From assembly GCF_030757795.1 (NCBI RefSeq), contig NZ_JAUQWH010000048.1, positions 1 to 51,210 of the forward strand: 51,210 nt of DNA, given 5' to 3'. The translations under genes were made by a program, and so were the position numbers. Source of the DNA: Actinoplanes oryzae (GTDB lineage: Bacteria > Actinomycetota > Actinomycetes > Mycobacteriales > Micromonosporaceae). Each line of letters opens with the position of its first letter. Position 1 is the stretch's first letter. The notes under the pieces are model-generated. The model ran no database searches. It saw only the letters and a list, made by a program, of their open reading frames with translations, and had not been told where the DNA came from. Positions 31,701-39,860 of this stretch are shown in pieces.

Positions 31701-34061
31701 CCCGCCGGCCCGCAGCCGGGCACCCGCGGCGTCGCCGCCCGCCGTGTCGCCGGCCTTGTCGCAGGCCTCCAGCGCCTCCTCCCAGCGCTTCCGGGCCTGG
31801 TCCGGGCCCTGCAGGAGCAGCGCGACGTCGCCGAGGGACAGCAGGGTCCGGCCGGTGGGCAGCCGCTCGGCCTCGCGTATCGCCAGGCTCTGCTCCAGCA
31901 GGTCCCGCGCCCGCGCCGCACGGCGCCGGTCGCCCTGCTCCGCCGCACCGGCCGCCAGGATCGCCCCCGCGTTCAGCAGCGCCGCCGCGTGCCCGGGCTG
32001 GTCGCCGACCGCCGGATAGCAGTCCAGCGCCGCGCTCCACGCCTGGGCCGCGTCCAGCCGCTCGCCCAGCTGCCACTGCGCCAGCGCCAGGTTGGTCAGC
32101 GCCGCGGCATAGCCCCGCCGGTCGCCGATCGCCTGGAACTGGTTCGCCGCGCGGATCAGGTGGCGGCTGGCGAAGCGGGGCTCCGGCTTCGCGCGGATCA
32201 GGGAGGCCACGCCCAGGCCGAGGTCGGTCAGCGCCTGCCCGGCCCGGTCCCTCGGGGAGCGCTGCTGGCGGGCCCGCTGGAGCTGGTCCAGCGCGGCGTC
32301 GGCGTCACCCTGGTCGAGCAGGGCGAGCCCCAGGTTCGTACGCGACTGAGCCGCCCCCCGGCGGTGCCGCAGCGCCACCGCCGCCGTCAGCTCGACCGCG
32401 GCCCGATGCGGATCGCCCTGCCAGCGGTACACCGCGCCGAGCTCGTTGTGCGCCCACCCGGCGACCGCCCTCGAGTGCCGGACCATCGGGCTCTTGAGCA
32501 CCGCGACGCACACCGCGGCCCAGTCGTCGAGCCGGCCGGCGGAGGCGTAGTAGGTGCACAGAGCGACCGCCAGCCGCAGCCACCAGCGGCGCATCCGGCG
32601 GGACGGGCGGGCCGGCAGCGACCCCCAGCTGCCCCACGGCTCGCACACCAGGACATGCAGCAAGGTCTCGTGCCGGCGGAACCAGCCGCCGCCGGGATCG
32701 GCACCGGCGGGCTGGTCGGGCACGATCGCGTCGGCGGAGCGTTCGGCCTGCCGGGCCAGGTAGCGCACCAGCCGCAGCTGGGCGGCCTTGGCCCGCCACG
32801 GCGGCTCGTCGCACAGCAGGTGGGCCCGGCAATAGCTGACCAGCAGCGGGCGGAGCTGATACCGGCCGTCCGGGGTCTCCGTGACGAAGCCGCTGCCGGC
32901 CGCCTCGTGCACCAGCCGGTCGGTGTGCCCCCGGTTGGTGCCCGTCAGCGCGGCGACGGCGTTGCGGCTGAGCGGCTGCGGCACGAGGGCGAGCAGGCGG
33001 ATCAGCCGGCGGGTGCCGGCGGGCAGGGCCGCGTACGCGTGGTCCCGGCTGGTCAGCAGGGTCAGCGTCGCGTCGACGCGGCCGGTCGCGAGCCCGTGCC
33101 GCACCACCTTCAGCAGCTCCGGCGGCGACCAGTTCTGGGCGGCCAGCCACGAGCCGAGCACCCGGACGGCGTGCGGCTGGCGGCCGGCGAGCTCCACGAT
33201 CTCGCGTACGTCGGGATCGGCACCCAGGCCGGGACGCGCGCACCCGGCGGCTCGCGCGGCCGCCGTGAACAGCTCCGCCGCGTCCGCGGCGGACGGCTCG
33301 GCGACCTGGTGGATGTCCACGCCCTCGAGGGCGGCGACCGCGGGGCCGCCGGCCAGCAGCAGCCGGCACCGCCGGGCCGGCGGCAGCAGCGGCAGGACCT
33401 GCTCCGGCGAGTCCACGTTGTCCAGCACCAGCAGCATCTTGCGCTCGCCGAGCCCGGCGCTCAGCAGGGTCGTGGCCGCGTCGAGGCCGGCCGCCTGGTG
33501 CAGCGCGGTCTCGTCGATGCCGATGGTGCGGCACAGCGCGTCGAGCACCTCCCGGGGCCGCAGCGCGCGGATCGAACCGTTGCGGCCGGTCTTGCGCAGG
33601 TCGAGATACAGCTGGCCGTCCGGGTAGCGCCGGCGCACCTCGTTGGCGGCCTGCACGACGCACGCGGAGGTGCCGACCCCGCGCCGGCCGACGAGCGCCA
33701 CCGCGTGCCGGGTGCGGGTGGCGACGGCCAGCCGGTCGACGACCTCGCGGCGGCCCACGAAGCCGACGGTGTCGGGCAGGTTGGTCGGCACCCAGGCTTC
33801 CTGCACCGGCACCGCGGGCGGCGGCTCGGTCACCGCGCCGGTCCCCCGGGCACGGCGGCTGCGCGCGTCGGCCGTGGCGAGCACAGCGGCGAGTACGCCG
33901 GCCAGCACGCCCGCCCCGGTGATGATCCACGCGACCGTGCCGAGGTCACCGCCGATCCGGTTCGCCACGATGTTGCTGGCGATGCCGCCGGTCACCGAGC
34001 CGACGGCGATCAGCGCGGTCGCCATCCACGGCGTGCGGTACGGCCGGGGCGCCGGGCTCAT
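31695..34061 (-). CDS. Membrane-anchored NB-ARC/TPR protein with a degenerate P-loop
   Basis: A 788-residue STAND-type protein. Two N-terminal membrane helices (about 12-34 and 42-63) lead to TVGFVGRREVVDRL (98-111), which marks the NTPase. The P-loop reads GRRGVGTS (125-132): the lysine of GxxGxGK[ST] is threonine. Walker B, MLLVLDNV (209-216), is intact, but the arginine-containing sensor after it (usually TSR) reads LLLAGG. A winged-helix segment follows, then TPR repeats from about residue 520 (AVAGWAHNELGAVYRWQGDPHRAAVELTAA, AAQSRTNLGLALLDQGDADAALDQLQRA, YAAALTNLALAQWQLGERLDAAQAW). Its ATG overlaps the permease stop, so it belongs to the ABC operon. Probably a signalling scaffold rather than a standard ATPase. 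Confidence 0.85.
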   Translation of the reverse strand: MSPAPRPYRTPWMATALIAVGSVTGGIASNIVANRIGGDLGTVAWIITGAGVLAGVLAAVLATADARSRRARGTGAVTEPPPAVPVQEAWVPTNLPDTVGFVGRREVVDRLAVATRTRHAVALVGRRGVGTSACVVQAANEVRRRYPDGQLYLDLRKTGRNGSIRALRPREVLDALCRTIGIDETALHQAAGLDAATTLLSAGLGERKMLLVLDNVDSPEQVLPLLPPARRCRLLLAGGPAVAALEGVDIHQVAEPSAADAAELFTAAARAAGCARPGLGADPDVREIVELAGRQPHAVRVLGSWLAAQNWSPPELLKVVRHGLATGRVDATLTLLTSRDHAYAALPAGTRRLIRLLALVPQPLSRNAVAALTGTNRGHTDRLVHEAAGSGFVTETPDGRYQLRPLLVSYCRAHLLCDEPPWRAKAAQLRLVRYLARQAERSADAIVPDQPAGADPGGGWFRRHETLLHVLVCEPWGSWGSLPARPSRRMRRWWLRLAVALCTYYASAGRLDDWAAVCVAVLKSPMVRHSRAVAGWAHNELGAVYRWQGDPHRAAVELTAAVALRHRRGAAQSRTNLGLALLDQGDADAALDQLQRARQQRSPRDRAGQALTDLGLGVASLIRAKPEPRFASRHLIRAANQFQAIGDRRGYAAALTNLALAQWQLGERLDAAQAWSAALDCYPAVGDQPGHAAALLNAGAILAAGAAEQGDRRRAARARDLLEQSLAIREAERLPTGRTLLSLGDVALLLQGPDQARKRWEEALEACDKAGDTAGGDAAGARLRAGGS

Positions 34062-35842
34062 CGCACGGCCCCGGACACCAGGCCGGCGATCACCTGACGC
34101 CGGGCGAGCACGATGGCCACGAGCGGCGGCACCGACGCCAGCAGCGCGAACGCGGCGAGCGTGCCGCTGTTCAGGGCGAACTGCCGGGTCTGGCCGAACA
34201 GCAGCAGCCCGAGGGGCGTGCCGGAGCCGCCGAACAGCAGGCCGACCACGAAGTCGTTCCACACCTGGACGAACTCGAGGACCGCCACGGCGACGATCGC
34301 GGGTGTCGCGGCGGGCACGGTGCGCCACAGCACGGCCCACTCGCGCAGGCCGGCGATGCGGGCCTCGCGCAGCCGGGAGCCGGGCACGTCGGCGAGGGCG
34401 TTGCGCAGCAGCAGGACGGCGAAGGGCGCGCCGAGCGCCACGTGCACCAGGGCGAGCCCGACGTTGGTGCCGGCCAGCCCGGTCCGGGCCAGCACCTCGT
34501 TGATGGGGCCGGCCACCACCTGCACCGGCACCGCCGAGGCGACGACCAGCAGCGCCCCGGTGGCGGTCGTGCCGGGCGGGCGCAGCCGGGCCAGCGCGTA
34601 CGCGGCCGGGAGCGCCACGGCCAGCACCAGGACCGTCACCGACAGGGCGAGCAGCGCGGTGAATCCGATCGAGCCGAGCAGGTCGGCCTGGGCGAACACG
34701 GCACGGTAGGAGTCGAACCGCACCGACACCGCCGACCAGCCCCGGGTGGCGGCGTCCTGCGGCGAGTGCAGCGAGGTGGCGATCAGCGCGAGCACCGGTA
34801 CGGCCCACAGCAGCGCGACGAGAACCGGCACCAGTCGACGCACCGGCCACCGCGTCCGCTGCGCCACCGTCCGGGCGGGCGGGGCCGCCGGGAGGGGCGG
34901 GGGCCACGCCTGCCGTCCGCCCACCGCCGCGGCCACCATCCCGGCGCCGAGCGCGGCCAGCCACAGCGTGTTGAGGGCGGCGGCCGGCCCGCTCGTGGCG
35001 CTGCCGGAGGTCTGCCACACCCGGACCGCGAGGTTTGCCGCCTCGTCCAGACTGGAGCCGGGCGCCATCACCAGGATCAGGTCGAAGGCGCGGGCGGTGC
35101 CGATCGCCACCAGCGCGAAGACGATGGCCGCGGTGCGCCGCAGCAGCGGCCGCCACACCGCGTCCCGGAACACGTCGAGCCGCTTGCCGCCGCCGGCACG
35201 CACCGCGTCGGCCAGGTCGGACGGCAGGGCGTCGAGCGCGGCCCGGAACACCACCACCGGCAGGCCGATCCAGGCCCACACGAAAGCCGACATCAGCGCG
35301 ACGGTGATCAGCTGCGGGCCGAGCCACTGCGGTGCGCTGCCGGCGGGCACCCCGACCAGCCCGGCGGCCGCCGTCAGGACCGCCGTGCCGATGCCCCGGG
35401 CCGGGTCGGGGTCGTAGAACAGCCGGAACATCACCCCGGTCACGACCAGGGGCAACGCGATCGGCGCGAGCAGCAGCAACGTGCCGCGGCGGCGCGAGGC
35501 CGCCAGCAGCCAGCCCAGGCCGATGACCACGACGGGCACCACGGCGGCCCACAGGACCGTCCGGCCCAGCACCTGCCAGGTGCCCTCGGCCGCCAGCGCG
35601 GTGCGGAAGTGCGTCAGGCCGGCCCAGCGGCCGTCCGGCCCGGTCACGCTCGCCTGCACGGTACGGCCCACCGGCCAGAGCAGGATGCCGCCGAGCAGCA
35701 GCACCATCGGGGCCAGCAGCGCCGACGCGAACCCGCCGCTCGGGTACGCGCGGCTGCGCCGGCCGGGACCGACGTCGTCGATGACCACGGTCTCCCCGAG
35801 CAGCCGGGCCGGGCCGGGCCGGGTGCGCACCGGGTCGGTCAT
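34058..35842 (-). CDS. Fused MalF-MalG-type ABC permease
   Basis: A 594-residue protein that joins two sugar-importer permeases. The first half (about 36-310) has six helices and the coupling loop LADAVRAGGGKRLDVFRDAVWRPLL (210-234). The second half (about 335-594) has six helices and LREARIAGLREWAVLWRTVPAATPAIV (491-517), a clear EAA-type loop. Such halves are normally separate genes. Linker 310-335 is proline- and arginine-rich. The coupling loops, which dock onto ATPases, look functional even though the operon's own ATPase homologue is degenerate. ATGA overlaps tie it to the binding protein before and the NB-ARC gene after. Confidence 0.85.
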   Translation of the reverse strand: MTDPVRTRPGPARLLGETVVIDDVGPGRRSRAYPSGGFASALLAPMVLLLGGILLWPVGRTVQASVTGPDGRWAGLTHFRTALAAEGTWQVLGRTVLWAAVVPVVVIGLGWLLAASRRRGTLLLLAPIALPLVVTGVMFRLFYDPDPARGIGTAVLTAAAGLVGVPAGSAPQWLGPQLITVALMSAFVWAWIGLPVVVFRAALDALPSDLADAVRAGGGKRLDVFRDAVWRPLLRRTAAIVFALVAIGTARAFDLILVMAPGSSLDEAANLAVRVWQTSGSATSGPAAALNTLWLAALGAGMVAAAVGGRQAWPPPLPAAPPARTVAQRTRWPVRRLVPVLVALLWAVPVLALIATSLHSPQDAATRGWSAVSVRFDSYRAVFAQADLLGSIGFTALLALSVTVLVLAVALPAAYALARLRPPGTTATGALLVVASAVPVQVVAGPINEVLARTGLAGTNVGLALVHVALGAPFAVLLLRNALADVPGSRLREARIAGLREWAVLWRTVPAATPAIVAVAVLEFVQVWNDFVVGLLFGGSGTPLGLLLFGQTRQFALNSGTLAAFALLASVPPLVAIVLARRQVIAGLVSGAVR

Positions 35843-37077
35843 GAGCCGGCTTCCCGCCGGGCCTGCGCGGCGGCGCGGACCAGTCGCCGGCAGGCCCGGT
35901 CGACCGCGCCCGGCCGGTCCACCTCGGCGAGGAAGTCCTGCAGGATCTTCCAGACGCCCAGCCCGTCCGGGCCGCCGAGCGAGCCGCGCAGCTGGTCGGA
36001 CAGGTCGAACGCGGGCGCCCCGCCGGGGTCGCTCAGCTCGGCCGCCAGCGGTTCGGCGCGCCCGTAGGCCTCGGGCCGGACGAGGATGTTCGGCGACAGG
36101 TAGCCCCCGGCGGCGATCCACGGCTGGAACGACTCGCGCCGGGTCAGCCATTCCACCAGGGCACCACCGGCGCTCGAGCCCGCGAAGACCATCGCGGCGT
36201 CGCCGGCCACCAGCAGCGGGCGCGCCCGGGGGCCGGCGGGGAAGCGTACCGCTGCCAGCGGAGCCGCCCCGCGCGGCCGGAACCGGTCGGCGACCGCGGC
36301 GGCGAAGTCGCCCTCGGCCACCATCGCGGCGCGCCCGTCGACGACCTGCAGGACCGACTCCTCGTGCTGGGTGAGCAGCGCCCGGCCGACGCCGTCCGGG
36401 AACGCCCCGGGAACCGACCAGACGGCGGCGAGCTCGGTGAGCGCCGTGCGCACCAGCGGGCCGTCCCACGGCTCGGACCCGTCCACCAGCGCCTGGTAGC
36501 GGCCCGGGCCCGCGTGCCCGATGAGCAGGTTCTCCAGCCAGTCGGTGAGCACCCAGCCGTCCGCCGCGCCGAGCGCCAGCGGGGTCCGGCCCGCGGCGGC
36601 CAGGCGTCGCACGTACGGCACGAAGGCCGCCCAGGTGTCCGGCGGCGGATCGAGCCGGTCCGGCGAGTACCAGACCAGCGATTTGTGCGCCGCCTTCACC
36701 CACGCGCCGTACTGCCGGCCCCCGACGGTGAGGATGGTCCGCCAGTTGCCGGTGAACCGCTCCGGCACCTCCGGCGGCAGCGGCTCCAGCCAGCCCCGGG
36801 CGGCGTAGTCGGCGATCAGGCTGATCTGCGGCACGATCGCCACGTCGGGCTGGTTGCCGGCCCGGTAGCGGGCGCTCAGGAAGGCGTCCATGTCGTTGCG
36901 GGTGCTGACCACGTCGACCGGGTCCGGATAGTGCCGCACGACGTCCCGGAAGCGCAGCAGCTCCCCGCCGCTCCAGACCACCGCGACCTGCACCGGCCGC
37001 CGGGACCGGCCGCACCCGGCCGCGCCGGCGACCACCGCGCCGAGCGATCCGCCGAGGACCGTACGCCGGGTCGTCAC
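35839..37077 (-). CDS. Extracellular substrate-binding lipoprotein of the ABC operon
   Basis: A 412-residue family-1-like solute-binding protein. The lead MTTRRTVLGGSLGAVVAGAAGC has a twin-arginine pair at 4-5 and a lipobox-like AAGC with Cys22, so it is probably exported by Tat and anchored by lipid. The mature part shows AVVWSGGELLRFRDVVRHYP, VDVVSTRNDMDAFLSARYRAGNQPDVAIVPQ and DRAAMVAEGDF, consistent with carbohydrate-binding proteins of the MalE/UgpB class. Ligand unknown; the xylanase next door suggests xylo-oligosaccharides as one possibility. GTG start overlaps the ATPase-homologue stop (GTGA). Confidence 0.85.
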   Translation of the reverse strand: MTTRRTVLGGSLGAVVAGAAGCGRSRRPVQVAVVWSGGELLRFRDVVRHYPDPVDVVSTRNDMDAFLSARYRAGNQPDVAIVPQISLIADYAARGWLEPLPPEVPERFTGNWRTILTVGGRQYGAWVKAAHKSLVWYSPDRLDPPPDTWAAFVPYVRRLAAAGRTPLALGAADGWVLTDWLENLLIGHAGPGRYQALVDGSEPWDGPLVRTALTELAAVWSVPGAFPDGVGRALLTQHEESVLQVVDGRAAMVAEGDFAAAVADRFRPRGAAPLAAVRFPAGPRARPLLVAGDAAMVFAGSSAGGALVEWLTRRESFQPWIAAGGYLSPNILVRPEAYGRAEPLAAELSDPGGAPAFDLSDQLRGSLGGPDGLGVWKILQDFLAEVDRPGAVDRACRRLVRAAAQARREAGS

Positions 37078-37679
37078 GACGCCACCACCACCGCCGGCGC
37101 CCCTTCGGCCGCCGCCTCCCGATCGCCGAACACGACCGTGGCGGGACCGGCGGAGACCGGCGACTCGATCCGGGCCAGCAGATCGTCCAGCGGCCCGCAC
37201 ACCGCCGGGTCGGGCCGCTCCAGCACCAGCGCCTCGGGCATCGACACGACCGCCCGGGCCAGCGCCGCCCGCATGCGCTGCTGGGCGGTGATCTCGTGCG
37301 GGCGCTGATCGAGCACCGGCCCCAGCTCGAGCTGGTAGATCAGGGTGGCGGCCCAGCCCCGGACGAGCTCGCGCACCGACTCCTGCCGCCACACCAGATA
37401 CTCGATGTTCTGCCGGACGGTGAGGTGCGGGAGCAGGGCGCCCCCGCGCGGCACGTAACCGATCTGGCGGGAACCGGGCGGCAGCGCGGTGACGTCCCGA
37501 TCGCCGACCAGCACCCGCCCGGAGACGGCCGGCGCCAGGCCCGTCACCACCCGGGCGAGGGCCGTCGCGGCGTCGGCGCCGGCGACGACCACCGTGGGCT
37601 CGGCCTCGCGGGCGCGGAAGGAGACCGAGACCCGGCCGCCCCCGGTCATCGCCACCACGAGATCCCGCACCTCGAGCAC
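37074..37679 (-). CDS. ABC-ATPase homologue lacking all nucleotide-handling motifs
   Basis: A 201-residue protein that aligns along its length with MalK/UgpC-type ATPases but has lost each active motif. Walker A (normally GPSGCGKST) reads AGADAATAL (33-41). The Q-loop glutamine after the GYV strand is replaced in YVPRGG (75-80). LSGGQ reads ITAQQ (130-134). Walker B plus catalytic glutamate (LLLDEP) reads LVLERP (151-156). The H-loop THD reads FGD (184-186). Structural stretches are kept: GLAPAVSGRVLVGDRDVTALPPGSRQIGYV, LLPHLTVRQNIEYL and MRAALARAVVSMPEALVLE. The C-terminal regulatory domain of MalK is absent. The frame is intact and the gene is coupled to the binding protein, so it is maintained as a pseudo-ATPase. 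GTG start follows GGGGAGG. Confidence 0.85.
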   Translation of the reverse strand: MLEVRDLVVAMTGGGRVSVSFRAREAEPTVVVAGADAATALARVVTGLAPAVSGRVLVGDRDVTALPPGSRQIGYVPRGGALLPHLTVRQNIEYLVWRQESVRELVRGWAATLIYQLELGPVLDQRPHEITAQQRMRAALARAVVSMPEALVLERPDPAVCGPLDDLLARIESPVSAGPATVVFGDREAAAEGAPAVVVAS

Positions 37680-37848
37680 CGCCGCGCACCTCCCCTGCGG
37701 TTCCGCCGCGAAGAGTCGTCGGGCGGTGACTCAACCCTATCGATCCTTCGCCCGTCCCCGGTGCCCCGCCGCCGGGGCCGGCCGCGGGCAGGCGGGAACA
37801 CCGAAACTTCCGGGTCCGCCACCCGGCCTGGTCACCATGTCGAAACAT

Positions 37849-37877
37849 TGACGGACGACATTCGCTCGGCTTAGCGT
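37849..37877 (+). promoter_or_regulatory. Promoter of the xylanase gene
   Basis: TTGACG (37849-37854), a 17-base spacer, TAGCGT (37872-37877). This is one of the best consensus-like promoters in the window. Predicted transcription start near 37884, inside the first GAAATTTC box, about 38 bases before the start codon. Confidence 0.7.
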
Positions 37878-37882
37878 ACGAG

Positions 37883-37911
37883 GAAATTTCGGCGTGATGT
37901 CTGAAAGTTTC
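37883..37911. promoter_or_regulatory. GAAA/TTTC boxes at the xylanase start
   Basis: GAAATTTC (37883-37890) and GAAAGTTTC (37903-37911) are two short palindromes. A third, weaker copy, GAAACTTCC, lies at 37803-37811. CGAAA/TTTCG-type inverted repeats are known before streptomycete xylanase genes. The placement at and after the predicted transcription start suggests repression in the absence of xylan products. Confidence 0.6.
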
Positions 37912-37921
37912 GGGAGTGATC

Positions 37922-39085
37922 GTGCGACACGCATCTCGGATCACCGTGGCCGTCCTCGCCGCCTCGGCGCTGATCGGGCCCGGCATCTCACCGGCGCAGG
38001 CCGCCACGACGACGTCCGGCGGCCCGTCCGCCGCGAGCCACCACCCCGCCCGGCCGGGCCTGCCCCTGCGCTGGGCGGCCCCGCGTGACCTGCGCATCGG
38101 CACCGCGGTGGCCGGCGGCGGCCACCACCTCGAGCAGGACTATCCGGACCCGTTCACCTACGACCGGCCGTACCGGAAGGTCCTGGCGCGCGAGTTCAGC
38201 TCGGTCTCCCCCGAGAACCAGATGAAGTGGGAGTTCATCCACCCGGAGCGCGGCACCTACAACTTCGGACCGGCCGACGCCATCGTGGCGTTCGCGCGGC
38301 AGCACGGCCAGGTCGTCCGCGGCCACACGCTGCTGTGGCACAGCCAGAACCCGGCGTGGCTCGAGCAGGGCACCTTCACCAAGGCGGAGCTGCGGGCCAT
38401 CCTCAAGGAGCACATCTTCACCGTCGTCGGCCACTACCGCGGCAAGATCCAGCAGTGGGACGTCGCGAACGAGATCTTCACCGAGAACGGCGAGTACCGC
38501 CAGGAGAACATCTTCCTCCGCGAGCTCGGCCCCGGCATCGTGGCCGACGCCTTCCGCTGGGCGCACCAGGCCGATCCCCAGGCCAAGCTCTTCCTCAACG
38601 ACTACGGCGTGGACTGGCCCGGCGTCAAGGTCGACGCCTACGAGTCCCTGGCCCGGCAGCTGCTCGCCGACCGGGTGCCGCTGCACGGCTTCGCGTCCCA
38701 GGCCCACCTGAGCACCCGGTACGGCGCACCCGACCAGCTCCGGGACGTCCTGCGGCGCTTCGACGACCTCGGCCTGCAGACGGCGATCACCGAGCTGGAC
38801 GTACGCATGGATCTGCCCGCGAGCGGGGTGCCGACCGCCGAGCAGCTGCAGACGCAGGCCGCCTACTACACGACCGTCCTGGACGCCTGCCTGGCCGTCG
38901 AGGGCTGCCGCTCCTTCACCATCTGGGGCTTCACCGACAAGTACTCCTGGGTCCCGGTGTTCTTCCCGGCCGAGGGCGCCGCGACCGTCATGGGCGACAA
39001 CTTCGAGCGCAAGCCCGCCTACTACGCCCTGCGCGACACCCTCATCGCGGCACGCGCCTCACAGCCGGGCCGTTCCGGCCGATGA
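37922..39085 (+). CDS. Secreted endo-1,4-beta-xylanase, GH10
   Basis: A 387-residue exported glycosidase. The signal peptide runs to AQA (about 25-27). The GH10 barrel begins near residue 57 (LRIGTAVAGG). It has FSSVSPENQMKWEFIHPERG, RGHTLLWHSQNPAW, acid/base Glu184 in WDVANEIF and nucleophile Glu291 in AITELDVRMD, plus TIWGFTDKYSWVP. No carbohydrate-binding module is attached. It cleaves xylan outside the cell. GTG at 37922 was chosen because GGGAG lies five bases before it; GTG at 37916 is too close to that site. It diverges from the ABC operon, which may import its products. Confidence 0.93.
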   Translation: MRHASRITVAVLAASALIGPGISPAQAATTTSGGPSAASHHPARPGLPLRWAAPRDLRIGTAVAGGGHHLEQDYPDPFTYDRPYRKVLAREFSSVSPENQMKWEFIHPERGTYNFGPADAIVAFARQHGQVVRGHTLLWHSQNPAWLEQGTFTKAELRAILKEHIFTVVGHYRGKIQQWDVANEIFTENGEYRQENIFLRELGPGIVADAFRWAHQADPQAKLFLNDYGVDWPGVKVDAYESLARQLLADRVPLHGFASQAHLSTRYGAPDQLRDVLRRFDDLGLQTAITELDVRMDLPASGVPTAEQLQTQAAYYTTVLDACLAVEGCRSFTIWGFTDKYSWVPVFFPAEGAATVMGDNFERKPAYYALRDTLIAARASQPGRSGR

Positions 39086-39092
39086 TGCGGAT

Positions 39093-39854
39093 ATGGGAGT
39101 GGACCTGGTCGAGGTGCGGCACGGCTTCGCGGCCGACGCGGCGGACGCCGAGCGCACGGTCACCGAGGCGCTGACCGGCGCCCGGGCCCGGGGCGGCACG
39201 ATGCTCGCCCTGACCAGCCCGGGCGCCCGGTGCGTGGTGCTCGCCCAGGCGCACCGCGACGGCCTCGACGAGGTGGTCGTGGCCGGCACCCCGGACCCGG
39301 AGGTCTGCGCGGCGCTCGGCTTCACGCTGCGCGGGGCCGGCGACTGGGCGAAGACCTCCCCGCACGACGCCGACGCGTGGCCCGGCGACGCCGCCGTGGC
39401 CGCGGCCGCCCTGGCCACCGACATCGACCTGACCCGCGTCGGCCTGGTCTGGCGCGACGGGCTGCACGACGGCCGCGACGTCAGCCGGGCCCGCGCCGCC
39501 CTGCTCGCCCACCTCGGCGCCGGCCGGCCGAAGTTCACCCTGAGCCGGCGGCTCGACCAGGACCGGCTGCTCACCTACGACCGCGACGGGCGCCTGGCCC
39601 GCGCGGTCATCGCGATCAGCCGGCCCTCCGGCGTCGAGCCGCTGTCCGTGCGGCACCTGCAGGAGTGCGGGATCCGCACGGCCGCGGACTTCGTCGGCGT
39701 CCAGGTCGACCCCGCATCGGTACGCCGCACCGCGTACGTGGTGCGGCGCGACGGCACGCCCCTGCAGATCCGCGGGATCGGCGCCGACCGGGCCCTCGGC
39801 CTGGCCGCCTGGCGGCAATGGGTCGACGCCGGCCGCGCCCCCGTCTTCGCCTGA
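39093..39854 (+). CDS. Protein of unknown function
   Basis: A 253-residue soluble protein I cannot place. Visible features are an N-terminal alpha/beta-like half (TMLALTSPGARCVVLAQAHRDGLDEVVVAGTP) and a C-terminal half with ARAVIAISRPSGVEPLSVRHLQECGIRTAADFVGV and TAYVVRRDGTPLQIRGIGADRALGLAAWRQWVD. There is no signal peptide, membrane helix or recognisable catalytic motif. Codon use is normal for the neighbourhood and the frame is clean, so it is a real gene. It starts seven bases after the xylanase stop and may be read from the same transcript. Confidence 0.7.
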   Translation: MGVDLVEVRHGFAADAADAERTVTEALTGARARGGTMLALTSPGARCVVLAQAHRDGLDEVVVAGTPDPEVCAALGFTLRGAGDWAKTSPHDADAWPGDAAVAAAALATDIDLTRVGLVWRDGLHDGRDVSRARAALLAHLGAGRPKFTLSRRLDQDRLLTYDRDGRLARAVIAISRPSGVEPLSVRHLQECGIRTAADFVGVQVDPASVRRTAYVVRRDGTPLQIRGIGADRALGLAAWRQWVDAGRAPVFA

Positions 39855-39860
39855 TCCTCG

